Origin: Eucommia ulmoides
Taxonomy: Eukaryota > Streptophyta > Magnoliopsida > Garryales > Eucommiaceae
Direction: 5' to 3'
DNA length: 64,000 nucleotides
NCBI GenBank assembly: GCA_016647705.1
Contig: CM028335.1
Location: 40,182,712 to 40,246,711 of the forward strand
Below are positions 44,484 through 57,106 of this stretch, in pieces. Below the pieces are notes generated by a model that saw only the letters and a list, made by a program, of their open reading frames with translations, was not told the DNA's origin and ran no database searches. Every line of letters starts with the position of its first letter. Within the stretch, counting starts at the first letter, position 1. The translations under genes and the position numbers were made by a program.

Positions 44484-44810
44484 CATCTTCTTAATAAAAA
44501 CATGAAACTTTAAATTTGAAACACTCAATAAAATCATTAATTTCACAAAAACATGAACACTTTGTTGTTCATCAAAACCTTGGATTTAACAATATTGTGG
44601 ATTATTTTTAATAATTTTTCCACTTTTAAATTTGATTTGATTGTTTTACGCAGAATTGGTTAAGATCCTAGAGTGTGACTTCTTTTTGTTGAATGAATTT
44701 GCTAGTTTCAATCGAAAGTGGCTTGATTTGATTATTTATAATACTCAAGATATACTCATTACAAAAAATTAGATGAGCTTGATGGCATTTTCATTTATAA
44801 TATAGATTTA

Positions 44811-45478
44811 AGGGAGAATGTGTGGGAGGTTCTCCATTTAAGTTTTAATTTGTCAAAAGTCCTACATGCGGTGAAAACTTTTGATTTAGTCCTATCTGTT
44901 TTAAAAAGGAAAAAGTCTTACTTGCATGATAGTCACGCACCAGTTACATGTAACTACTTTGTGTGTAATATTATTGTATTAATTACAGGTAACTAATTTT
45001 TTTTATTTTTTTTCAATTACATGTTATAATAATATGTAACTTTTTAGTTACATATTCTGATATGTAACTAAAAAATTTGATATTTTTCAGTTACATATTT
45101 CAATAATATGTAACTTTTTAGTTACATGTCTCTGATATGTAATTAAAAAATTTGATATTTTTTCAGTTACGTCACAAAATATTATACATATATATGTAAT
45201 TGTAACATGTAACTAATACTATATAAGTACATGTAACTAAAAATAGCCAAATATGTGTGAAAAGTGACAATTATGAAATTGTAACAGAATTCACTATAAA
45301 AACTGAATGTACTCATTAAAAAGTTCCATACAATCCTTGTAGTATCCCTACAATTCCTGCAATGCGGGATTAAAACACAAGTGAAATCTAACTTAAATGA
45401 CTAAATCAAAACTTAATAACACAAAAGGACTTTTCACCAATTAGGCTTAAAAAATGAGACTTTTCACCAATTTTCCCT
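44811..45478. mobile_element. MULE-like non-autonomous element with palindromic GTTACAT repeats
   Basis: Ends read AGGGAGAATGTGTGGGAGGT and, reverse complemented, AGGGAAAATTGGTGAAAAGT, imperfect but continuous over about 30 bp. Flanks AGATTTA and AAATTTA may be part of a 7-10-bp duplication. AGGGAAAATTGG-type ends are common in plant Mutator-like elements. The centre (44990-45170) holds two copies of a roughly 77-bp unit made of GTTACATATT/AATATGTAAC palindromes. No transposase is present. Confidence 0.6.
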
Positions 45479-47590
45479 AAATTTAACCACTCTTTTGAGT
45501 TCATGTTAATTTTTTTTTTCGATTAGCAATATTTTTTTGTAAATGATTTGTCTTTTTTATTTGAAATATCATTTTATATATTCAATATCTATTTATTATT
45601 TGTTAGTTTTAAGAAGAAAAAGTTGTATGACATTCAAAATTATTATTACAATTATTCGACTAAATAATTACGTTTTGAATTTTTAATTTTGTGGATGTTG
45701 AGGCATTGTTGTCTTCAAGAAGTTTGGTTTGCTAGATAATAGAACCTAACAATTAGCTATCTTTGGTCATTTCCCAATAACGACCATTGTTCAAGTTTCA
45801 TCTACTCCCTTTAAAAATAGTAGAATATATTTTATTAATATTTTTTTTATGTTAAAAACACATAAAAATTACATAATTGATTATTAAAGACAATATAAGA
45901 TATAAGGAATTTTCTAATTTATTGTTCAATGTTAGAACGCCTGATGATACCTGAATTTGGATCGTCAAATATAACGGACCTTCGATCTTGAATATGGACT
46001 TGTTAACATAGGTATCATGTAAAACATTGTACCGTGAGTAGGCCTGCTAGCATTGCACAGAATTAACAGAGTTCTAAGTTAGTAAAAATTTGTCAAAGTT
46101 TTCCCAATGAAAGAGTGTGTGCATTAGTTTGACAACCCTCCTTTGTATTTATGGATTGTTTTGGATAGTCGTCCCCTAGATTTCGGTCAATCCTCATTAG
46201 TCCTCGCGAGATTTGGGAGACTCCGAGATTTATGCCCGTTAAATTAGATTTTCGAATTTTTTTCCTATATAGTAGGATTCGATAACTGCCTTCGAACAAT
46301 GTGTTAAATTCTGAGCCAAGGGCATACATGTTCAATCTTTGATAAAATCAAATCTAAGCATTCTCGTGTAGGCTTGGGATGAATCCTTGGACATGTTAAT
46401 TTGTTATCAGTGTTTGAGGACTTCGAGATCACTTATAACCTCAATCATTGGTTTTGTATCTAAGGTCCCTGGGCAAAATCCTCTAGTCCTTATGAGTCCA
46501 TGGTCAATTGAAGTAGTAAAGTCTCGAGGCTTGAAATGAAAATTTGAATCATCATTACACTTTGAATTTTGCACCAGTTTTAAATGTTGCATTTAATGCT
46601 TGTGTGATTTGATGGCTTGTGTTGCTTCATCTCCCTGATTTCATCTAAAATTCTAACTATTGGATTTGGTGGGTTGATCTGAAACGTTGAGGTGCTTTAT
46701 AAAATAAGGAAGTCCCCATTATTTGGGACCCTTCTTACAACCTTTCTTCCTCAACACTATCTTGGAACCATTTTCGTCGAATAAGCTTCCCTGCTTTAGT
46801 TACCTTTCTTCTTAATTTTGTTATTTTTTTTAGCATTTTTAATCCGTCAAATTTGCGTCATTTTCCTCCGTCTTTATTTTATATGTTTTAGTTTTACACT
46901 TGTCAGCCTAAAGGGTTTAAACCTCTAGAATCCCTGATTGAATGGTTTTGATAATAACATCTCATTTGACAATTTATGTCATCTAATAAGATTTGGTCGA
47001 GGATGTATCTTAGATAGATAAGCATGATGTCACAATTCACTGAGAGATCAAGATACAAAGAAATCTAAGATGGCAAGATGAAGAATAAAAAAGATGATGA
47101 GTCAAATAATCAAAAAGTCAAGGAATTGAGCTTAAAGATGGAAGAATTGAAGATACGAAGATTCGAGATATTGTTTTTTCATTTTCATTTTTTTTACTTT
47201 TTGTATATATATTGACTTGCTAAGATAGCACACATGCATGCTCACTTACAAGAACTTACAATTTATCATCTTTATGTGTTAACAACTAGGCCTTTGTCCC
47301 TACAATTTATCATCTGGTTGACTGACCTAACCAGAATAGACCAAGTGTTCTTCTGAGCCTAAACTGATTGATCAATTAAAGACACACGGTCGACAGACTA
47401 TACGAGGAAGCTAAACGAACCTTAACTGCACTTACCAAGTTGATCGTCCTAGCTCATTTGGTCAGCAGACTCAACTAGTGGATTACAAATCTTGACTTTT
47501 TAAGAAGGTCGATCGGTTGAGTGCAAGGACCAGTAAACCGGTACGCATAGATTTGAGATTTCTTTCATGTGTTTTACAGGACCTCAAGCA
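45479..47590. other. 2.1 kb without a recognised gene
   Basis: This is mixed AT-rich sequence. 47290-47560 contains scattered GGTTGACTGACC/GGTCGATCGGTTGA words like the LTR U3 of the copia family, so it may be a decayed LTR piece. ORFs at 46093-46335 and 46407-46592 (minus) match nothing I recognise. Confidence 0.5.
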
Positions 47591-48714
47591 CTACCACTCT
47601 TCTAAAGATCAATTGGTGTTAGAAAACGCGCATACCCAAACCTTATAATGCATTCGCCAACATACATAAGCACCTACAATATTCAATCGTGACTCAAACC
47701 ATATCGAGCCTCATGCCATAGGACAATTGTTGTCAAAACCAGACCAACAGTCTCATCTTCAATAATTGTTCCCTCTAGGAACCGAACTTGTAACCTTATC
47801 TCTGATACAAATTGTTGGCCTAAATATCTACCCAAGAGAGGAGTGAATTGGATAGTTAAAAAATTTAACAAATAACTTTAATAATCAACTTCAATTTTTC
47901 CAACTAATTATTATATTGAAGTTAAGGGGAAACGTGAATAACTAAATGCACAACCAAATAGATAAATGATAGAAAAATTGACACACTAATTTATAATCGT
48001 TTGATAAGTTGCTCTTGCTTGCGTCCACTCCCTTAAGCTCCCACAGGGAATTCACAATCCACTACACTTGATTCTTTTCCTAAGTAGGAATGAAAAACCT
48101 TTACAACAATCTTTTTTCCAAGCTCAGGATTGACCTAATTCGTTTTCCAGGCTCAGAATCAAACTTTTACAACTATCATTTTCCCAGTCTCAGGATTAAC
48201 ATTTATCCCTGATTAGCAACGTCCCATTATGCCGAATCAAATACTCTCACTTAGACTAATTACTTTTAGGTCTAATCTACAATCTCATTAAAATATAAAA
48301 AATTGGTTGTTTCTTCTCACAAGAGATTCTACCACGTAAACTCAAAATAAACTCAATTAATAGCTCGATAAACTAGTGATAGAAATATGAGACACTAAAT
48401 TTGAATTTTATTATATTAAGCACAAATACTTTTTCAATCAAATTTTCAAAAAAAAAATTGTTTTAAAAGATTTTCAATATATTCAACAATAAACATAATT
48501 TTTGTATCACAAATATGACAAAATCAAAAGTTTAGATATGAATCACATAAAGCACAATAATTTTGAGCAAGCAAGAACGATCTCACCAAGATTTCCTTAA
48601 GAAAGATGTAAGCAAAATCAAACTCGGTGTTCACAATGATAGCCTTTCTTCAATCAAGAATCTTTCAAAAACATTTCTTTCAAAAATATTTTAGAAAAAT
48701 ATGAACTCTTTTTT
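47591..48714 (-). mobile_element. Copia LTR fragment with primer-binding site (minus strand)
   Basis: On the minus strand the LTR end GGCCAACA (47813) is followed by ATTTGTATCAGAGA (47799-47812), a decayed Met-tRNA primer site, and an untranslated leader to about 47600. The LTR piece 47813-48714 corresponds to the 3' half of the family LTR. It is cut off at a T-rich run (48711-48725), where gag of another copy begins, so a deletion joined the two. Confidence 0.75.
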
Positions 48715-49368
48715 TTTTTTTTCAATCTTAAATCTTATGTAAACTTGATTATTTAAAAGTGAATATTTATTTCAAGACCTGACCTTTGCCTGGAAACCAC
48801 ATCAAAATCATTTTTTAAAACTCTATATTCATTTTCAATTGATATGACTTTTAAAATTGATTTTTCATATTCAAATTTTAAAATCTCAAGATTTGATTTT
48901 AAAACCACATTTTCTTTTTCAAAAGCTCAAAAAATAGAAACTTTTTCTTTAAAGAATTTAAATTATTTTCATTTTCAAAAAAATCTATTTTAAAGAGCAA
49001 ATTGTGTATCACAAAAATAACATCTAAAAATTCTTTTATTCTATAATAATTTTCTATATCCAGATGTATTTTATATTTCCGTGAACTTTTTCCTCTATTT
49101 TCAAAAGGCTCGATTTTTTTCTTAAACGTAAATTTTCTTTAACAAGAAGAAATATAAAAGTGAGTAATTTTTTCATGGCAATATGGACATTTTCATTTTC
49201 ATCATCTTCATCTCTGCTACTAGTACAACAAGAATCATTAATGACTATATCACACAAGGATTTATCATATAAGAGCATATACATATAAAATATCATCCAT
49301 AGTTTGTGTCACGTGATCATTTAGTTATGATGCTAACCCTATTCAACTATTCTAGCTCTAGTACCAAT
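48715..49368 (-). pseudogene. copia gag fragment with primer-binding site (minus strand)
   Basis: 49054-49296 reads MIFYMYMLLYDKSLCDIVIN, then RDEDDENENVHIAMKKLLTF, clearly homologous to the plus-strand gag at 39063 (GDDDNENVHIVMKKLLSL). Further helical sequence continues to about 48740 with frameshifts. ATTGGTACTAGAGC at 49355-49368 is the primer-binding site next to the LTR starting at 49369. Confidence 0.8.
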
Positions 49369-52300
49369 TGTTGACCCAAAGATCTACCCAAGATGGGGGA
49401 AGGTGAATTCGGTAGCTTAAAAAAATTTAAACAAATAACTTACACAAACCAAACCACTTCAATTTCCCTAACCAATTATAATCTTGCTTTAAGCATAAAC
49501 ATGTTTAACTATGTGCACAACTAAATAGATACGGATAGAGAAATTGACATAAAGATTTTAGAGGTTTGACAAACTACTCTAGCCATGTCCTCTTTCCTGA
49601 TATCTCGTAAAGAATTCGCAATCCACTAACCCTTAATCCCATTCCCAAATAGGAACCAAACATTTCCAATATTTTTCACAGGCGCATGATTAACTTAATT
49701 CTTTTTCCAAACTCAGAATCAAACCTATCTTTTTCCCAAGCACAAGATAAACCCTATCTTTTTTCTAGACACAAGATTAACCCAATCTTTTTCCCAGGTT
49801 TCAGATGAACCACGATTAAGCAAAATCCCTTTATGCCTAATCCACTCCCACTTAAACCAGGTAGGTTTAGGTCTAAGCTACAACTTACAAATACAAAAAA
49901 AATAGCAAGTTTCTTCTCACAGGAGCTTCTACCACCTTAATTCAATGTAAACTCAATTAATACCACGAGACTAAGTGATATAAGTGATTTCACAAAATAT
50001 ATATCAATTAACGTACGTGAGAATCAACATTTAAGCACATAAACGTTTTAAACCAGATTTTTAAAAAAAATCGTTTCAAGTAATTTTTAATAAATTTCAG
50101 CAAAAACGATTTTTATCACCGATATATTAAGAAAAATGTTAGCAAAATTAGCTTTATATCAACCTCAATTTTTGCCAATAATGCTCTTTTTCGATCAAGT
50201 ATACTCTCAACAATATAGCTTTAAAATATTTCTCTAAAGATATTTTTCTCTCTTTTTGAAATTTTGAAAAACTTTTATGATTCTTGATAATAAATGAATG
50301 AATTTTTTTGGTCTATGTAAAGTGATTTTAAACATAGCCTATTGTTGGCCCAGTGAGCTACTCAAGAAGGGGTGAATTGGTTATTTATAAAAATTTAAAC
50401 AAATAAATCTTTCAACACTTAATTATCAAATAATCAGTTTTTCCTAAATCAATTATTATCTTCGTTACGCAACGGATAAGTGTTTAATTCTAAGTGCACA
50501 CCCAAACAAAATATAAAGAAAGTAAATAATGCAGCACACCAAGATATATCCTGGTTCAGCAAATTAATCTTACCTAATCTAGTCCTCCTAGCTCCACGGA
50601 GATTTGTAACATCTAAATCCCCTATTCATTTAACAGTAGGAACCAAATCTTTACAACGATTCTTTTTCCAGACTCAAAATCAACCTTTTCAATTTTCCTT
50701 TTCTCAGGCTAAGGAAGAATCTTATCGTTTTACAAGGTTAAAGACTAACCTAATTCTATTACAGGAAGAATAAAAACCTTACAACTCTCACAAGTATCAT
50801 TTTCCCAGGTAAGGATTGAACCTTTACAATTCACTCAAAATTAATTCAATTCAGGGAGAATTAAGACCTAGTTTTTTTTAAGAAAAAAAATAACCTAACA
50901 TTTTTATACTTAAGACAAAGATTAAACCTCAATCTTTTTCACCAGACAAGATTGAAATTTAGCTACCCTGACTAGACACCGACACAACTATGTCTAATCC
51001 ACACAAACTCACAAATACAAAAAAAAAAAATGAGTTTTTTTTTCACATAAGGAGCTTCTACTACCTCAATACAGTTATAATCGATTAATGTCCTGAAATT
51101 TACTATGTGATAGATTCAATGTGTGGCAAATTAATATATTACTAATAGTAAGAGTGGACAGTGCAAATTATAGCACATAATCAGATAAACACACAAAATC
51201 GTTTTAAAAATATTTTTTTAAGGCTTTTAGATTCGAAAATGATTTTCTAACGATCTTAATAACCAAGCAAATATAATAATATGAAATCACAATTAAGAAT
51301 AATAGCTTGAAAATATCTCACCAGTAAAATACCGAAGTATGAAAACAAAATCGCAGGATAGCTTAAGTCGGTGACGCCAAATCAATCAGCACTTTAGATT
51401 CAAAAGTTTAGCACAAAATCTCTCTCGAAAAATCTCAGCAACATTATAACGCTTAAAAAAGCATAGGAACTGATTGTTCTTGGTATTTTTCATCTCAATC
51501 TAAAAAGGTCTAATGATATAGATAGATAACAGGCTCTCCAATAGCTATTTTTCAAAAGATATGCCTCTAAAAGGCACTCTTAGACCCCATATAACATAAT
51601 CATTCAAATTTGGTGTAGTCCACTTAAAAATATCTTTTAAAACTCTCAAATAAGTTCATAAATATTTCTCAATTATCAATCGTAGAGATAAGAAATATTT
51701 AATTGCTAAAATTGAGAGAAACTTTAATTAAGTGGACCAAATCACTAGGAATATCAAAATACATGTAACATAGCTTCAATAGGTTTAAATCTCCCAAAAT
51801 TCTTCCTTCAAATCATAAAAAAGGTCTAGTTTTTTACCGAAGTCCCAAATTCTTCGAAATCTCAATCAAAACAGTCGGTTGACCGATCCTTGGCCTGTCG
51901 GTTGACTGATTAATACAACGTGCAAACCAGGCCAATCAAAATAGCTAGTCAGTTAACCAATTGGTTTAGGAAGTTTTCCCTGCCAAACCCCAACACAGTC
52001 GGTTGACTGATTGCCTACCAATCGGTTAACCAATTGGTTTAGAGACTTCTACTTTTTCACCCTTAAGCTCATTGGTTGATCTATCGCCTTTGGTTAGTTG
52101 ACCGATTGCTTCAGGATCTTCACATTTTGCTCCAAAAACATCACTGTTTCAAATGGTTGACCAATCTTTTCTGATCAGTTGACTAATTGATGCAGGTTGA
52201 TCAATTCCTTTACCAATTTTTGCTCCAAAATCCACTATTTTGATTCAGTTAACTGATTATTTTTCTCGGTTGACTAAATTGACCCTAAACTTAAACTTTT

Positions 52301-54918
52301 TATACTTTAATCATAATTTTTACTTAGGTCAATTTTCATTTTCAATAACACATAAAGAGCATATATTTAATCAATAATTAAGATATTAAACTCTATCATT
52401 TCAACACACACAAAAATAAAATAAAAATCATTTAATAGTGTCGTGTGTGAGCCTAATTCGGATTGCATTAAGAGTATAAGAGTATTAAGTTGTTTCCACC
52501 TGATTTCTTCAAGATCTTCAAAACTCTTCATTTTTTCATTGCATTCATCTTTGCACCATTTACTTGTTCTTCATGATGTCTTCATCATAATCAAATAAAT
52601 GGAACTCTTTTTCTGAAACACTCAACAAACACATTAGTTCCACAAAAAACATTAACACTTAATTGTTCATCAAAACTTAGGAATCAACCTATAATGGCTA
52701 TTTTTTAAAAGATATACCCCCAAAAAATAACACATATAGGCCCCATATGTAAAATATATTTATAGCGGCTATATTTGACAAAAAATATTACTTTTAAAAC
52801 TCTCAATTTATCTGAAAAAATAATTTGATCTAAGTTACTCAAAGAATGTAAAGAATTTTATCAAAAAGATTACAAAATCAAAAAATATAGGGACAAAATT
52901 ATAAGGTCAAATAAAATCACATAAATTTCTCTCTTATCTTTGAAAATATATTTTCTTCTGAAAATATAAATATTTCACACTAATTAGTATATATCATTTT
53001 TTTTTTCCAAATAGAAATCCCCAATTCAGATGGTTAGTAGAAATCAAGATCTTCCCTAAGATCAAGCCCTAAGATATGTATTTCTGACCCTAAATATTAT
53101 CAACCATTTTGATTATGCATCTAGCTGTTTTTATGTCCATATTCAAGTCTCAACTCAATTCAAACATCTGTACAAAAATATAGGTCTACTGAAACAGTTC
53201 AAAACCCTAAAAAGTTATTTTTCTGCATCATTCGGTCGATCGACTAAAATTCTGGTCGACTGAAATTTACAACAACATATCCAAAACATAAAATGTGTGT
53301 GAATGTTTCGTCTAAACTCTGATTCACCTATATAACCACTTGTTGGAAAGTTTAAGGAGTCTATTTTCATATAAAATTTGTGTAAGCTAAAAATTCCAAC
53401 TGTATAAAAAGTTATGACTAAAACAGTGAACAATAGTTTTCCATAGAGTTTCCAAAATCAACGAATTTTAGCATTGGTTGACTGATTTTAATCCCAACAC
53501 CTCTAAACAAGCAATGAAAGAATCTTAATACATTTAAAAACTCATGAATGAATACTTATCACTTAATCACACACAATAGCATTTAATACATATTCAAGTA
53601 TAGTGCGTGATTCTAATCGGGTTGCATTAGGAGTAAACAAAGAGATTAAATTATTTTATCTAATCATACAAAAAATCTTCTTCTTTTTTTTTTTTTAATG
53701 AAGAAATTATTCAATTTTCTCACTGCAACCGTCCCGTTCTTTATCATTCCTTCTCATGAAACCAATATATTTTTCTCATTTAAGAATTTATTAATATCTG
53801 AAATATTCAATAAAATCATTAGTTTCTTAAAACATCCAAATTAATTGATTCATTAAAACATATATCATAAATAGCCTATAAAGGTCATTTTTTAAAAAGA
53901 AATAGCAAAAAAAAAGTTAGACTTAAATCAGTTATATTTGACAATGAATAAAACTTTTAAAACTCTCAATCTAGTCCCAAAAATATTTTGATTTAAAACT
54001 AATAAGGATATAAAAAAGTTTATCCAGTATAAATCACAAAATCAAGAAATATATGGACTGACTAATAAGATCTTAAAAATATGTGGTATATCTTTGAAAA
54101 CCAATCAAAACCCATTGAAATATAATATTCTAACGTTCAAAAGATTAAAAAATAGGTGGAAGATTTTTAAAAACGTTCTGGTCAAAGCTAGAAACAGAAC
54201 ATATTGGTGGATTGATTCATTGGTCAGTCTCCGGTTAGTCCCCAACATCTATATTTCTAGCCGTTGCACACATATAGATCGACTGATCAGTTGACTGAAT
54301 TAGGCCCTGAATCAATAATCCAACTCTTCAGCCAATTGAATAGGCTAAATCAATCATTCAACCCTTCAATCAATCGAATAGGCTAAAACCTTATTTTTTA
54401 GGTATCCTAAATTAAACAATCGACCGTTTGATAGGTCAGTTAATCATCTTAAGCCATTTTCATATTTTTCTATTTTTCAAATGGTTTCTCGATCGAATAT
54501 TGAGGAAATAACCATGAGATGATTATCTTAGGGTGATACTTTTGTCAATAGATGTTGCTATTATAGTCGTAGTTTCTAAAGGATGAGAAGTAACTATGTA
54601 GCATCTACATAATTTTTTTCACATAAATTTATCAATTATGACCACATTTAAAAGAATATTTCATGTGTCGTGTGTGATCATAATCGGGTTGCATTAAGAG
54701 TTTAAAAAGAATCGAGTTGTTTTACCTTGTAATACACAAATTTCTTCTTATCCAAAACATCTTTAATTTCTTCATTGCAAATATCTCAATCTTTATCATT
54801 CTTTGTCATAAAATAAATTTTTTTTGCATACAGAACTAAAATCTAAAATACTCAATAAACTCATTTGTTCTTTAAAACATCTAAGTTAATTGGTTTATCA
54901 AAACATCTAGGGTCAACA
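49369..54918 (-). mobile_element. Copia LTR (minus strand), internally duplicated and split by a solo LTR
   Basis: On the minus strand it starts TGTTGACCCTAGATG (54918) and ends GGGTCAACA (49369). It is interrupted by the solo LTR 50343-52687 with duplication CCTAT. Without this it is about 3.2 kb, because 52693-53871 and 53872-54918 are two copies of the same LTR half (both begin TAGCCTATAAtgg/TAGCCTATAAagg). On its left are a primer-binding site and gag; on its right are a polypurine tract and 3' internal sequence. It therefore serves as 3' LTR of one unit and 5' LTR of the next. Confidence 0.78.
50343..52687 (-). mobile_element. Solo copia LTR, target duplication CCTAT
   Basis: The 2345-bp LTR starts TGTTGGCCC on the plus strand (LTR end on the minus strand) and stops at GGAATCAA, two bases short of the canonical CA. 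CCTAT lies at 50338-50342 and 52688-52692, and the interrupted LTR reads through (CATAG-CCTAT-AATGG). U3 carries many GTCGGTTGACCGA-like words at about 51870-52270. Confidence 0.82.
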
Positions 54919-55163
54919 ATATCCCCCTTTTTGATGATGACAAATAACTTGATATTTTTTAAATTATATAACCATACTCCCCCTGAATATGAAGATAGGT
55001 TTCGTTCAATTTAAATAACATAATGAGAAAACATTTTAATACGAAACGAAGATTTGCAATATAGAATTTAAACAATTTTACTACTTTAGAAATTTTGCTA
55101 GTCCTCCTAGTACAACCCTTTGTAAAATAAGTATATTTATGAAAACTATCACCAATCTTTCCA
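54919..55163 (-). other. Copia 3' internal end with polypurine tract (minus strand)
   Basis: On the minus strand TTCAGGGGGAGTATGGTTAT and AAAAAGGGGGATAT directly precede the LTR start at 54918. This matches the plus-strand copy near 42015-42085. The segment is cut at 55163 by the gypsy LTR that follows. Confidence 0.78.
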
Positions 55164-56191
55164 TGTAATACCTCGAAAATTTATATTTTTGAAAGTATTA
55201 TTTTATATAAGTTTAACAATTTTTTAGGACGGTTTTTTGAATTGGTGGTATAAATTTATACTTGATAATTTTTAGAGTTAAATGTTAAATTTCAAATTTT
55301 GGGAAATATTATTTTCTATGATTGTAATTATTGGATTTAATAGAAATTATTTTATAATTTGAGGGGAGTTAGTGTAATTTTTCCTCAAATGAAACCATGG
55401 TTTATGGTTGAAAATTAAGCCATGTATCTAACTTAACAGCATAACACGTGTTGTTCATAAAATAATAATAAAATAAATGAACAAATAAAATAAATGAATA
55501 AATAAATAAATAAAAAGGAGGAAGAAAGAGGAAAAATGGTTGAACCATATATATGAGGTGTTTCGAGCATAAAAGAAAACAAATAGGAAAATCCCTCTCG
55601 GTTTTTCAATTCCCTCTCGATCTTTTTCAGTATTGATTTCGGTATGGATTCTGGCTTTGGGTTTCACGTAGAATTTCTAAATCTTTTAATATATGTATTT
55701 AATTTTTCTATTGTGAGATTTATGTTGTTATTGTTGTTGAATTGTAACTGTTAAATTTTATAAAATAATTGTGATTATGTGAAAATTATGCTAAGGCCCT
55801 TTATTTGTTTTATAAATTAAACGCATGTATTAGAGAGGCTAGAGTTCTACTGAGCGTTGGTTCACAACCCCACAGTTTTGAATGCAGAGCCGGTGAGAAT
55901 GAGACGGCGATAGGAATTTGTAGTGGAATTTCTATTTAAAAATTGTAATAGTTGTATTTATTATTCTCCGTTGTAAAATCGAATCGATAAATTAAAAAAA
56001 TTGATAATTATAATTATCGCTGCCGGATTGTAAATTAAAATATTTTTATACAATGAATTATTAATTACTTGTCACCAACGCATTTTAAATTTATTGAATT
56101 TTATAGAATAAAATATTGGTTGTGCGGTGTTAGTGTTATTTCTCCAATGGGGAGAAACCGTGTAGTGGCCCTATGAAACCTGGTCGTTACA
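55164..56191 (+). mobile_element. Ty3/gypsy 5' LTR with truncated interior
   Basis: The 1028-bp LTR starts TGTAATACCTCGAAAATTTA and ends CCTGGTCGTTACA. A primer-binding site variant follows at once. TGTRAYACCYCGAAA starts are typical of Tekay/Del-like chromoviruses. A TATA-like CATATATATGAG is at 55546-55557. No gag or pol and no second LTR were found. Confidence 0.75.
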
Positions 56192-56206
56192 GATGGCATC
56201 AGAGCG
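56192..56206 (+). other. Primer-binding site, Met-tRNA variant
   Basis: GATGGCATCAGAGCG directly follows the LTR end. It differs from TGGTATCAGAGC by one base (C for T). Confidence 0.75.
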
Positions 56207-57039
56207 GGTTTGCGACCACCTTAAGTTTGGGTTATGATACCAATTGCTCATAATAAGTGAAGTAATACTTAAAAATAATTCATTAATTAAAAAAAAATTA
56301 ATAATAAATATTGATATGAAGAACAGCATCAAAATAAGAAACGATAAAGATAGAGAAGAAGAAGAATCACAATCATCAAAAAAAAAAAACACTTTTGCAG
56401 ACAAGGAATACTCTGCATTCCTTAAGTGTACTTGATACCATATTGATGAACCAAAGAAATCTGGATTAAGGGGGAAAAAAACACAAAAAATGTACATATC
56501 ACTAAAAAAAATAAAAAAATTGATTTGTGCAATTCTGCATTAATCTGTCGACGTGGGTGGTAATATCATTCCTTGTGTTATATTATATACTAATTGTTTT
56601 TGGAATTATCATACGATTTTGTTTTAATGTGATTGCTTGCAGTATTATTAGTTTAATATGCTACTATATTACCAACTTTGTGTTAAAAACATATTATATG
56701 TTTTTGGTAGTTTGACACTTTGCACCAATGTGTTATTACCATTATTTCACTTTGGTCCCTACCGTTTTAATTTGAACATATTAACATCTTAGGTGACATA
56801 TGACTAATTCCACTTATTTATAGTAGTAAAGTGAGGCTAGATTAGGGCCGTATTAGCCGTGGGCCATAGAAATTATCATTGAATTGAAAATACTAATTTA
56901 AAGGTGTTTACTGTCTTCTATATAAATCGTGAAATTATATTTTCGTATTTAATTGAAAAAAAAAGGGGTTAATGAAAATGGACCGTTTTGCAATGATTAA
57001 TGGATCAAGTAAAATTTGATAGGTGAAAAAATTATTTTT
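56207..57039. other. No recognised features
   Basis: AT-rich DNA downstream of the gypsy LTR. ORFs at 56171-56497 and 56527-56715 are hydrophobic low complexity without recognisable motifs. Confidence 0.5.
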
Positions 57040-57106
57040 ATTATCCTGCTATGCCATAGTTGTCTTCTCCTCAGGAGGGTCAGTCCTGCGAGATATGGAT
57101 ATATAT

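Larger units (their letters stand above)
19912..44591 (-). mobile_element. Solo copia-type LTR split by three later retrotransposon insertions
   Basis: Four pieces, 19912-20186, 31151-31284, 34626-36305 and 44489-44591, join to about 2.19 kb. This is the length of the family's LTR (2145 bp at 42339-44483). Read on the minus strand the LTR starts TGTTAAATCC (44591) and ends GGGCCAACA (19912). ATATT lies on both sides (19907-19911 and 44592-44596), so no internal region ever belongs to it here: it is a solo LTR formed by LTR-LTR recombination. Each gap is bounded by its own target duplication: CCTTT/TCTTT, TTTAG/TTTAG and CATCT/CATCT. The joined flanks read continuously against other LTR copies at 47813-50342 and 50343-52687. 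Confidence 0.88.

Noticed and set aside
45479-47590. Possible endogenous pararetrovirus or other viral copy
   Set aside because: No movement protein, coat protein, RT or PBS motif is visible, only AT-rich sequence and LTR-like words.
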